Positions 52,420 through 59,711 of a stretch of 59,711 nt of DNA are shown here, one piece after another. Position 1 is the stretch's first letter; every line of letters begins with the position of its first letter. A program made the translations under genes and the position numbers. This DNA is from an uncultured Roseburia sp. (GTDB lineage Bacteria; Bacillota_A; Clostridia; Lachnospirales; Lachnospiraceae): the NCBI GenBank assembly GCA_900753715.1, contig CAAEAE010000095.1, positions 1-59,711 of the forward strand. The letters are read 5' to 3'. Under the pieces are notes generated by a model. It had not been told where the DNA came from. It searched no databases and saw only the letters and a program-made list of their open reading frames with translations.

Positions 52420-54204
52420 TTACTTTAAAAAATCATACTGGGACATATAGAGTTTGTAGTATTCACCCTTCTGTTTCATCAGTTCTTCATGGTTTCCGCG
52501 CTCCAAAATATCGCCCTTTGCAACATAGAGGATGCAGTTCGCATTTTTTATCGTGGAGAGACGGTGCGCAATAATAAAGGAAGTTCTTCCTGCAAGCAGT
52601 CGGTTTAATCCCTTTTGCAGCACAATCTCAGTCTCCGTATCAATGCTTGAGGTCGCCTCATCGAGTATCAGAATCTTCGGGTCAGCAAGCAGTGCCCTCG
52701 CAAAGGAAATGAGCTGGCGCTGTCCGGCGGAAAGTCTGCTTCCGCGCTCGTTTACCTCGGTGTTGTACCCGTCTTCCATCTCCATGATAAAATCGTGTGC
52801 GCAGACCGTCTTTGCCGCCGCGATGACCTGCTCATCAGTCGCTTCCATATTTCCGTAGCGGATATTGTCCATGATGGTTCCGGCAAAGATAAAGCTGTCC
52901 TGCATCATGATTCCCATCTGCTTGCGCAGTGAGTGAAGCGTCACTTTCGAGATATCAACTCCGTCGATTAAGATTTCCCCGGAATCCACATTGTAAAAAC
53001 GGCTGATTAAATTTACAATTGTCGTCTTGCCTGCTCCGGTCGGACCGACGATTGCATAGGTTTCTCCGCACTGGGCGGTAAAATTCACATCTTTTAAAAT
53101 CTTGCTTCCTTCCTCATAGCTGAACGAAACATTTTTAAACTCAACCTTTCCTTTTATCTCCGGCATTTCGATGGCATCCTCTGCATCCTTGACTGCTATC
53201 GGCTCGTCGATGGTCTCAAAAATTCTCTCCAGATAAGAAATTGCCGTCAAAAGCGAGTTGTAAAATCCTGCCAGCGTGTTAATCGGCGCCCAGAACCGCC
53301 CGATGTACGCGGTAAATGCAATCAATACACCGACCGTCAATGTTGCATCCGGCGCTAAAATCCATTTCACACCGAGCACGTAGATAAAGGATGTCGTCAC
53401 AGTGGAAATCACATCCACGGAAGGTCCCATCGTAAAATTAAACATAACTGCCCGCATCCAGGAAGAACGGTAGTTTTTGCTCAGATGATTAAAGATGCCT
53501 GTATTTTCCTTCTCTCTGACAAAGGACTGGGTCACGCGGATTCCGTTGATGCTCTCTGCAATATATGCGTTGAGGTTTGACTGCTTGTTGCTCTGAATCT
53601 GCCATGCCCTGCGCTGTTTCTTCTTTATAAATACAATGACAAGTGCCAATACCGGCAGACCACAGAGGCAAATCAGTGTCAGCTTCACATCCATTGCAAA
53701 CATGAACAGTAAAATAAAAATCAGGTTGCACAAATCCGTAAAGGTATTGACAATACCGTTGCTTAACAGGTCACTCAAGCTGTTGACATAGTTTACCACG
53801 CGCACCTGAATTTTTCCATGCGGTCTGTCATCGTAATAAGAGAACGGTAACTCCTGCAAATGTTTAAAAATATCATAGCGGATATCGTGGATAATGTTCT
53901 GTCCAATCTCACTCATGTGTTTAATCTTAATCCTCAGTGCAACACCGGAAAATACAGCGATGAGTAATGTCAGCAGACTGTAAATCACTAGCGAGCGGAC
54001 ATCCTTATTCGGAATGCTCTCGTCCATTACCTTCTGGAAAAACTGTGGAATCGCCATTGTCGCTGCGGAAGCCGTGAGCATTAAAACGATAATGCCCGCC
54101 ATTTTTTTCTTGTAAGGAGAAATATAAGTTGCAAGACGTTTTAACTGATTGATATCAAAGCTGTCCTCTAATATTTCGTCCATATCATACCGGTTACGTG
54201 CCAT
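52420..54204 (-). CDS. Heterodimeric ABC exporter subunit (canonical ATP site, variant signature)
   Basis: A 594-residue half-exporter with six helices and an ATPase domain: Walker A GPTGAGKTT, Walker B ILILDEATSSID and H-loop IIAHR are all normal, but the signature is LSAGQRQ. The ATG at 54204 follows GGAGG and overlaps the preceding gene. The variant signature contributes to the degenerate ATP site of the heterodimer. Substrates of such pairs include drugs and peptides; the AraC gene upstream is the likely regulator. Confidence 0.9.
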   Translation of the reverse strand: MARNRYDMDEILEDSFDINQLKRLATYISPYKKKMAGIIVLMLTASAATMAIPQFFQKVMDESIPNKDVRSLVIYSLLTLLIAVFSGVALRIKIKHMSEIGQNIIHDIRYDIFKHLQELPFSYYDDRPHGKIQVRVVNYVNSLSDLLSNGIVNTFTDLCNLIFILLFMFAMDVKLTLICLCGLPVLALVIVFIKKKQRRAWQIQSNKQSNLNAYIAESINGIRVTQSFVREKENTGIFNHLSKNYRSSWMRAVMFNFTMGPSVDVISTVTTSFIYVLGVKWILAPDATLTVGVLIAFTAYIGRFWAPINTLAGFYNSLLTAISYLERIFETIDEPIAVKDAEDAIEMPEIKGKVEFKNVSFSYEEGSKILKDVNFTAQCGETYAIVGPTGAGKTTIVNLISRFYNVDSGEILIDGVDISKVTLHSLRKQMGIMMQDSFIFAGTIMDNIRYGNMEATDEQVIAAAKTVCAHDFIMEMEDGYNTEVNERGSRLSAGQRQLISFARALLADPKILILDEATSSIDTETEIVLQKGLNRLLAGRTSFIIAHRLSTIKNANCILYVAKGDILERGNHEELMKQKGEYYKLYMSQYDFLK

Positions 54205-54205
54205 A

Positions 54206-55978
54206 TTAATTCTCCTCCTTTCCATTGGTCTTTGCATGCGGATGAAGTGCATCCTGCGCCGCCATTCCGTACTGGTGCTCAAATGCAGTCGCATAATAAC
54301 CGCCTGCCGCTAAAAGTTCCTCATGTGTTCCCTGCTCGATAATTCTTCCATTGTCCATTACCAGAATCAGGTCTGCATCTTTAATAGAAGAAATCCGGTA
54401 CGCAATGATAAAAATCGTGCAGTCTTTTTCAATTTTCTTAAGCTGTGTCTGAATATAACTCTCAGTCTCCATATCGACGGCAGATGTCGTATCATCAAGA
54501 ATCAAAATTGCAGGGTCCTTAAGAAGAGCTCTTGCAAGTGAGATTCGCTGCTTCTGTCCGCCGGAAAGCCCGACACCGCGCTCTCCCACAATCGTATCGT
54601 ATCCGTCCGGAAGTCCCTGGATGAAATGGTTGGCGTCCGCCATAATCGCAGCCTTCTTGACCTCCTCAAACGAGCAGTCCGGTCTGCCATAGGCAATATT
54701 TCCCTCAATCGTATCGGAAAACAGGAACACATCCTGCATTGCCATTCCGATGTTATCTCTCAGATTATACAAATCCATGTCCCGCACGTTGATGCCGTCG
54801 ACGAGCACGTCGCCCGATGTCGTATCATAAAACCGGCATAACAGGTTCATAATCGTAGATTTGCCGGAACCGGTGGAGCCGATAATTCCCACGGTCTGCC
54901 CCGGTTTTACCTTGAAATTGATATCCATGACGATATCCTCGTCATCCGCACGGTAGGACACATTCTGAAATTCCACGCCGCCCTTGAGGTGTTTTTTCAC
55001 CACACCGGAAGCCGGTGTCTTTACGCTCGGCTCCTCGCTGTAGGTCGCATAAATTTTTTCCACGGAGGTGACAAAGTTGCTGATATCGTTGACTAACCAT
55101 CCTGCCTGACGCAATGGGTTATTTAACATCCACAGGTATCCGTTTACGGTCACTAACTCTCCAAGCGTGATTTCTCCCCGAATCACCATGTAGCCGCCGT
55201 AGAGAATCAGAATAATCGTCAGCGCATAGGATAAGACTTCAAATATCGGCACGTACTTCATCCAGACTTTCGATGCCAAAAGCTGTGCATCCCGGAACTT
55301 GTCATTTTCTTTGTTGAATTTGCTGATTTCAAAATCTTCTTTGGCAAACGCCTTTACCACACGGTTTCCGCTGACATTCTCCTGCACGAATGCGTTTAAG
55401 GAAGAAAAGCAGTCACGGTTTCTCTGGAATGCCGGGTGTACCTCTTTGGACTGGAAATAGGTACAGATTGCGGTAAACGGCAGCACCAAAATCATTGCAA
55501 GTGCCAATTTAACATTGACTGTAAATATCATGAGAAGCGCAAACACAAACATCAGCACACTCTGGTAAACCACATAGATGACATATGCCACAAAGTGACG
55601 GATGGCATCCATATCTCCGGTCTGACGGCTCATCAAATCTCCGGTACGTTTCTTATTATAGAAGGAAAAATCCTCCTCCAAGAGCTTCCGGTATACCTTG
55701 TCACGCATATCGTAGAGCAGTCCCTGGGATGCCGTCTCAAAAACGACCTGGTAAAAGAATCGCAAAATTCCCATTACCACGGTCACGCCGAGCAGACAGC
55801 CTACTAACGGCAGCAGCCTGTCATACTGCCCGCCCCCTATGACCTCATCTACAATCACGCCGGATATGTAGGGGTTTGCAATCGAAAGCATTGAAATTAT
55901 AGTTGTCATCGCAAGTCCCAACACCATAAGCCCACGGTATTTTTTTAAAAAGGAATAAAACCACTTCATTGGTGTCAT
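54206..55978 (-). CDS. Heterodimeric ABC exporter subunit (degenerate ATP site)
   Basis: A 590-residue half-exporter with six helices and an ATPase domain: Walker A GSTGSGKST and signature LSGGQKQR are normal, but Walker B ends LDDTTSAVD (Asp for catalytic Glu) and the H-loop reads IIAYR (Tyr for His). With the partner's LSAGQ this forms one inactive site, as in BmrCD/TM287-288-type exporters. The ATG at 55978 has GAGGAG 8 bases upstream. It begins the exporter operon, divergent from the AraC gene. Confidence 0.9.
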   Translation of the reverse strand: MTPMKWFYSFLKKYRGLMVLGLAMTTIISMLSIANPYISGVIVDEVIGGGQYDRLLPLVGCLLGVTVVMGILRFFYQVVFETASQGLLYDMRDKVYRKLLEEDFSFYNKKRTGDLMSRQTGDMDAIRHFVAYVIYVVYQSVLMFVFALLMIFTVNVKLALAMILVLPFTAICTYFQSKEVHPAFQRNRDCFSSLNAFVQENVSGNRVVKAFAKEDFEISKFNKENDKFRDAQLLASKVWMKYVPIFEVLSYALTIILILYGGYMVIRGEITLGELVTVNGYLWMLNNPLRQAGWLVNDISNFVTSVEKIYATYSEEPSVKTPASGVVKKHLKGGVEFQNVSYRADDEDIVMDINFKVKPGQTVGIIGSTGSGKSTIMNLLCRFYDTTSGDVLVDGINVRDMDLYNLRDNIGMAMQDVFLFSDTIEGNIAYGRPDCSFEEVKKAAIMADANHFIQGLPDGYDTIVGERGVGLSGGQKQRISLARALLKDPAILILDDTTSAVDMETESYIQTQLKKIEKDCTIFIIAYRISSIKDADLILVMDNGRIIEQGTHEELLAAGGYYATAFEHQYGMAAQDALHPHAKTNGKEEN

Positions 55979-56157
55979 AACATACACTCCTCACCTGTTT
56001 TTTTATGTATCTCAAAGTATAGCTTCTTTCTTTTAAATGAAAATGTATTATCTTGCGTGTTTGATGGAACATTTTGCAAAACATTTCAGAAAAAGGTTTT
56101 CCTTTTCACCAAAATATTTTACAATACAGTCAGAATGTGTTTTGCGAGGTTTTTACC
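55979..56157. promoter_or_regulatory. Divergent intergenic region of the AraC gene and ABC exporter
   Basis: AT-rich. A minus-strand -10 TATACT lies near 56016-56021 with a weak -35. A plus-strand TACAAT lies near 56120-56125, also with a weak -35. A palindrome TTTTGCAAAA occurs near 56073-56082 and may be a binding site. No clear AraC half-sites are recognised. Confidence 0.45.
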
Positions 56158-57003
56158 ATGTGTGATATCAATAATGAAAAGGTGATTGACCAGTTAGACC
56201 CGACCTTTCTCTTTATCTGGAAGGGAACACGGGTTTCCGATGAGGAAAACTATCACAGTCATGACTATATCGAGATGGCATATGTCCTCTCGGGCGAGGG
56301 GCGCTACCGCATCGATGATGCTTTCTATGAAATCGGGGAAGGCGATATTTTAATTTTAAATCCCGGCGTAAAGCATCAGGCGCTCGTTTCAAATCCGGCA
56401 AATCCGACCACCGAGGTTTTCATCGGCTTTTGTGATATCGAGCTTCCGGGGCTTCCTTCCAACCATTTTCCGCTCCCGGATGATGGTATCATTTTACATA
56501 CCACCGGGGAACTCCATCAGCGTATTTCCCGGATTTTTACCGCAATGTACGCTGAAAACGGTCTCTGCCGCACCGGGCGCTATGTTATGTTAAAGTCCTA
56601 TCTCATGCAGCTTTTAATCCTTTTGCTCCGGCGTAAAAGTGAACCGATTGCCATCAAAACCGGCTGTTCTTTTGATTCTTTAAACCGCCAGTATCTTGTG
56701 GAGCAGATTGTGGGCTACTTTGAGGAGCACTATGCGGAGAAGATTTCGCTCGACCAGATTGCAGAAAATATGTATTTAAGTCCTTTTTATGTCTCACGGA
56801 TTTTCAAGAGCGAAACGGGCGAGACGCCCATAAGACATCTGATTGATATCCGGCTTGAGCGCGCCAGGGAGCTGTTAGAAGAAAATTCCCACGACAGCAT
56901 CCAGGAGATTGCCGCACAGGTCGGCTACGACGATGCCTATCATTTCAGCAAGCTTTTTAAGAAAAAATATGGTTGTTCCCCATCAAAAATAAGGAAGGCA
57001 TAA
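56158..57003 (+). CDS. AraC-family regulator with cupin sensor
   Basis: A 281-residue regulator: an N-terminal cupin (HSHDYIEMAYVLSGEG near residues 33-50, likely ligand pocket) and a C-terminal double helix-turn-helix (about 185-280, including ISLDQIAENMYLSPFYVSRIFKSE and the HFSKLFKKKYGCSPSKIRK block). It is divergent from the ABC exporter genes, with a 179-base spacer, so it probably controls them. The ATG at 56158 follows GAGG; the longer in-frame upstream sequence reads into the intergenic region. Confidence 0.9.
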   Translation: MCDINNEKVIDQLDPTFLFIWKGTRVSDEENYHSHDYIEMAYVLSGEGRYRIDDAFYEIGEGDILILNPGVKHQALVSNPANPTTEVFIGFCDIELPGLPSNHFPLPDDGIILHTTGELHQRISRIFTAMYAENGLCRTGRYVMLKSYLMQLLILLLRRKSEPIAIKTGCSFDSLNRQYLVEQIVGYFEEHYAEKISLDQIAENMYLSPFYVSRIFKSETGETPIRHLIDIRLERARELLEENSHDSIQEIAAQVGYDDAYHFSKLFKKKYGCSPSKIRKA

Positions 57004-57019
57004 CGCCCTCCTTATTTTT
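56985..57019. terminator. Bidirectional terminator between AraC and MATE genes
   Basis: An 11-bp stem (56985-56995 with 57009-57019) plus a 3-bp inner stem, with the AraC stop in the loop and T-runs on both strands. It serves the convergent MATE gene too. Confidence 0.88.
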
Positions 57020-58347
57020 TAAGCACGTGCATTTCTGCGATAAATAAAAATAGAAATCACGGCTGTCACAGCCTCGGTCAGGCAAAATGCCCACCAGACG
57101 CCAGCGGCACCCAGCACGCAGCTCAACAGAAATGCCGCCGGAATAATTAATAGGATGTAACGGAACAGTGAAATCCAGAGGGACGGCATTCCTTTTCCAA
57201 GTCCCTCAAGTGCCCCACAGGAGGTCACGGACACTGCCGATACGATAAATCCAAGGCTTATGATATGAAGCGCACTCACGCCCATTGCAATGGTATCCGG
57301 ATTCGTCGTAAAAAGACCGAACATCTGCGCCGGAATCAGCCAGGACAATGCCGTTCCCACCGTCATAATCATAACCGCAATGGCAAGTGCCGTAAGATAG
57401 ATCTTTTTTACTCTTCCATGCTCTCCCGCTCCGTAGTTATAGCCCACTAACGGACGAATTCCCTGCACAAGCCCGTTTGCTGTAAGGTAGATAAAGGTCT
57501 GTAGCTTATAATATACGCCGAGCACAAGCACATAGCTGGCAGAAAATGCCGCAAGGATTCCGTTCAATGCCGAAATCAGCACAGAGGGAAGCGCCATATT
57601 CAAGGTTGCAGGCACGCCGACCGCATACAGTTTTCCTAAAATCTGTCTGTCCACTGCAAAATATTTTTTAGAAACCTTAACCGGAAGCGGACGGATGAAA
57701 TAAAATACAAAGTATACCGCAAATGTCACGGTCTGTCCGATTCCCGTTGCAAGTGCCGCGCCTCTCATTCCCATCTCCGGGAAGAAACCGATTCCAAAAA
57801 TTAATAACGGGTCAAGCACGATGTTTGTCACAAATCCCAAAACCATGCTGACCATCGTCTCGCGCATATGTCCCACCGCCTGAAATATTTTCTCGTAGCC
57901 GATTCCAACCGTAATAAATGGTGCAAACAAAAAGGCAAGATTGGAATAGGAAAGGGCAAGCTTCGTCACACTGCTCTCCGAGGTAAAAAGTCTTAAGAAA
58001 AAAGGCATTCCGGCAATGCAGACAATCAGTAACAGGATTCCATGAACGATACTGAACAAGATTCCCTGTGAAGCTGCCCGGTTTGCGCGCTCCTTCTCGC
58101 CCGCTCCCAGATGAAACGCAACCGTGGCATTGATTCCGACACCGAATCCCACTGCAATGGCGGTAATCAGGTTTTGCACCGGATATACCAGAGAAAGTGC
58201 TGTCATGGCATCTTCGCTGACCTTAGCCACGAAATAGCTGTCCACAATATTGTACAGTGAATTCACCGCCATGGAAATTACCATAGGAAGCGCCATTGAA
58301 AGCACAAGCGGCAGTATCTTCTTTTCCTTCATAAATGTCTGATTCAT
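57019..58347 (-). CDS. MATE-family efflux transporter
   Basis: A 442-residue transporter with twelve predicted helices, typical of the NorM/DinF-like MATE family (LVYPVQNLITAIAVGFGVGINATVAFHLGAG as landmark). It exports cationic compounds in exchange for Na+ or H+. GGAGGG lies upstream of the ATG. A perfect consensus promoter and a terminator-like hairpin lie in its leader. Confidence 0.92.
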   Translation of the reverse strand: MNQTFMKEKKILPLVLSMALPMVISMAVNSLYNIVDSYFVAKVSEDAMTALSLVYPVQNLITAIAVGFGVGINATVAFHLGAGEKERANRAASQGILFSIVHGILLLIVCIAGMPFFLRLFTSESSVTKLALSYSNLAFLFAPFITVGIGYEKIFQAVGHMRETMVSMVLGFVTNIVLDPLLIFGIGFFPEMGMRGAALATGIGQTVTFAVYFVFYFIRPLPVKVSKKYFAVDRQILGKLYAVGVPATLNMALPSVLISALNGILAAFSASYVLVLGVYYKLQTFIYLTANGLVQGIRPLVGYNYGAGEHGRVKKIYLTALAIAVMIMTVGTALSWLIPAQMFGLFTTNPDTIAMGVSALHIISLGFIVSAVSVTSCGALEGLGKGMPSLWISLFRYILLIIPAAFLLSCVLGAAGVWWAFCLTEAVTAVISIFIYRRNARA

Positions 58348-58381
58348 TCAGTTTCTCCCTCCGTTAAAACTTTTTTTGCAC

Positions 58382-58478
58382 AAAAACGCCACACAACTAC
58401 ATTTCTCGTAATTGTGTGGCGAAAAAAGATTTCTCTTGAAAAATCCACTCCCCAGCCTGCTTCCGGCGGGGTTTTAGG
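58382..58478 (-). ncRNA. Putative short leader RNA or small RNA
   Basis: A perfect sigma-A promoter and an intrinsic terminator about 95 bases apart define a short transcription unit. It contains two further hairpins (CCCC...GGGG near 58447-58470, and GATTT/AAATC near 58428-58445). It could be an sRNA or an attenuator for the MATE gene. No known riboswitch is recognised. Confidence 0.45.
58387..58421 (-). terminator. Hairpin with T-run in the leader of the MATE gene
   Basis: A 10-bp perfect stem CGCCACACAA (58387-58396) with TTGTGTGGCG (58412-58421), extended by 4 more pairs with one mismatch, is followed by T5 on the minus strand. It lies between the promoter at 58484-58512 and the MATE start. 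Confidence 0.82.
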
Positions 58479-58483
58479 GTGCT

Positions 58484-58512
58484 ATTATATAATGTTTTTT
58501 TCCAAATGTCAA
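58484..58512 (-). promoter_or_regulatory. Consensus sigma-A promoter before the MATE gene
   Basis: TTGACA (58507-58512), 17 bases, TATAAT (58484-58489), a perfect match. The stop codon of the upstream MATE gene is part of the -35. Confidence 0.85.
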
Positions 58513-59711
58513 CGGTCATTTTGCGCCGGTGCTTTGCGGATGATGGGGTTTCTTAAAATCATCACAATGAGCGGAATCACCATTGCAATCCAGATAAGCG
58601 GCTCCGTAAAGATAACGCCCCAGTAACCGAATGCTTTCACAATGACAAAGGTAAAGAACAGTTTTCCGGCAAGCTCAATAAAGCTTGAAACCACCGGTGT
58701 CACATAGTCTCCGATTCCCTGCATCGTGTTGCGCAGAATCACAATCAGCACGCAGACCATCAAAAACGCCATATCAATTTTCAGATAGGTCGAACCCCAG
58801 TAAAGAATCTCCTCACTGTCCGTGCTGGCAATAAATCCAATCAGGAAACGGGAAATTGTCTGTGCCATGATGATGACAATGACCGCCCAGCCAAGCCCTA
58901 ACAGCAGGGTCTTTTTTAATCCCTCGCGGATTCGGTCGTACTTGCCGGCTCCGTAGTTCTGGCTGCTGTAGGTTGCCATCGTAGAACCGAGCACGCTGAC
59001 CGGAAGATTCCAGATTTCAAATACCTTTCTCGCTGCTGCGTGCGCAACAATAATGGAAGTTCCGAACTGGTTGATTCCCGTCTGCAAAACGAGCGTTCCA
59101 AAATTGACGAGACTTGACATCAATCCCATCGAAAGTCCGCTCTGGAACATTTCTGCAACCTGATGTTTCTCCAGCTTAAAGTGATGTCTTTTAATATGTA
59201 ACAACGGCACTTTTTTGTAAATATGCCACAGGCACAGCAACACCGACACAAGCTGTGATAAGACGGTTGCCACCGCAGCTCCTGCCACTCCGGTGTGAAG
59301 TCCTAAAATAAACAGATAATCCAGTCCGATATTTAATACCGATGCCAGAACTAAAAACACCAGCGGTGTCACGGAATCTCCGACCGCCCGCAGCACATTG
59401 GCACAGATATTATATGCCAGCGTGATAAACATTCCGGGAATCAACACGCTGATGTAAGCATATGCGGCGTCCATCTGTTCCGCCGGAACGTGTAACAGCC
59501 CAAGAATCGGCTGTAAAAATACAAATGCTATAAGGATGATGACCGCCGCCGTGGAAAATCCAAGCGACAATGTTCCTGCCACATTCTGTTTTAATTTTTC
59601 CTCTTCCCCGCTCCCGAAAAAGCGTGCCGTGATTACCGAAAATCCGAGCGTCAGTCCGTTAAAAAAGCCGACTAGCAGGTTGTTTAACGTAGACACCGAG
59701 CCAACCGCCGC
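58509..59711 (-). CDS. MATE-family efflux transporter (5' end outside window)
   Basis: The open frame runs off the window edge, giving about 400 residues of a second MATE transporter with about ten helices visible (landmarks NICANVLRAVGDSVTPLVFLV and MATYSSQNYGAGKYDRI). The first one to two helices lie beyond base 59711. It is only moderately like the neighbouring MATE, so this is not a recent tandem duplication. The stop overlaps a promoter. Confidence 0.92.
   Translation of the reverse strand, partial: AAVGSVSTLNNLLVGFFNGLTLGFSVITARFFGSGEEEKLKQNVAGTLSLGFSTAAVIILIAFVFLQPILGLLHVPAEQMDAAYAYISVLIPGMFITLAYNICANVLRAVGDSVTPLVFLVLASVLNIGLDYLFILGLHTGVAGAAVATVLSQLVSVLLCLWHIYKKVPLLHIKRHHFKLEKHQVAEMFQSGLSMGLMSSLVNFGTLVLQTGINQFGTSIIVAHAAARKVFEIWNLPVSVLGSTMATYSSQNYGAGKYDRIREGLKKTLLLGLGWAVIVIIMAQTISRFLIGFIASTDSEEILYWGSTYLKIDMAFLMVCVLIVILRNTMQGIGDYVTPVVSSFIELAGKLFFTFVIVKAFGYWGVIFTEPLIWIAMVIPLIVMILRNPIIRKAPAQNDR

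Noticed and set aside
52404..52430. Plus-strand promoter starting with TTGACA
   Set aside because: No -10 at proper spacing and transcription would run antisense into the ABC exporter genes; the shared 13-mer is a better reading.

Overview
The window looks like the chromosome of an anaerobic, spore-forming, chemotactic Firmicute, most likely a Lachnospiraceae member near Roseburia/Agathobacter. That placement is inferred from gene content: a complete spoIIIA operon with a sigma-E-like promoter, CotF-type coat proteins, CIRCE-controlled groESL, a Gram-positive LexA box at recA, an [FeFe] hydrogenase, NiaR and two chemoreceptors. I see no tRNA, rRNA, insertion sequence, prophage, integrase or CRISPR array. 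Nearly every gene lies on the minus strand; only the DUF3783 gene (1031-1393) and an AraC regulator (56158-57003) lie on the plus strand. Both window edges cut genes: recA (3' part missing) and a MATE transporter (5' part missing).

Layout. 1-4.6 kb: recA, a DUF3783 gene, then deoB-prfC-trxA. 4.7-9.9 kb: spoIIIAA-AH, which encodes the forespore-mother cell channel. 9.9-13.6 kb: a Gld-type ABC system with its permease and GldG-like ectodomain in one polypeptide, plus a DUF4340 protein. 13.7-17.5 kb: purA with a HAD phosphatase, and degV with a LysR regulator. 17.7-21.4 kb: a membrane-embedded chemoreceptor and groESL. 21.5-28.6 kb: a five-gene operon that joins a sugar-type ABC importer (binding protein and two permeases, no ATPase) to an HlyD-like adaptor and a two-helix MacB-like ectodomain protein. 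28.6-30.6 kb: a lipase-like DUF2974 protein and a Cof phosphatase. 30.7-35.1 kb: a stand-alone [FeFe] hydrogenase and nadB-nadC-niaR.

35.2-39.1 kb: ygbA with a CydDC-like ABC exporter. 39.1-42.7 kb: a Ca2+-type P-ATPase and a membrane-anchored XRE regulator. 42.8-44.5 kb: a second chemoreceptor. 44.6-48.6 kb: hypB, a 904-residue flavin/Fe-S oxidoreductase and hypA. 48.7-49.2 kb: two coat proteins. 49.3-52.3 kb: two cytoplasmic hybrid kinases, both without the phospho-accepting histidine. 52.4-57.0 kb: a heterodimeric ABC exporter with a divergent AraC regulator. 57.0-59.7 kb: two MATE transporters, with a consensus promoter and terminator-bearing leader between them.

Main points of interest: (i) two Rex-like operators, one at the hydrogenase promoter and one over the -10 of the hypB operon, suggesting one NADH-responsive regulon; (ii) hypA/hypB around a large oxidoreductase with no [NiFe] hydrogenase genes in the window; (iii) the two histidine-less hybrid kinases, which share an upstream 13-mer; (iv) the composite importer/adaptor/MacB-like operon; (v) the ygbA-CydDC linkage; (vi) the short transcription unit ahead of the first MATE gene. 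Where a start differs from the longest open frame, the choice rests on the ribosome-binding site and on conserved N-termini.
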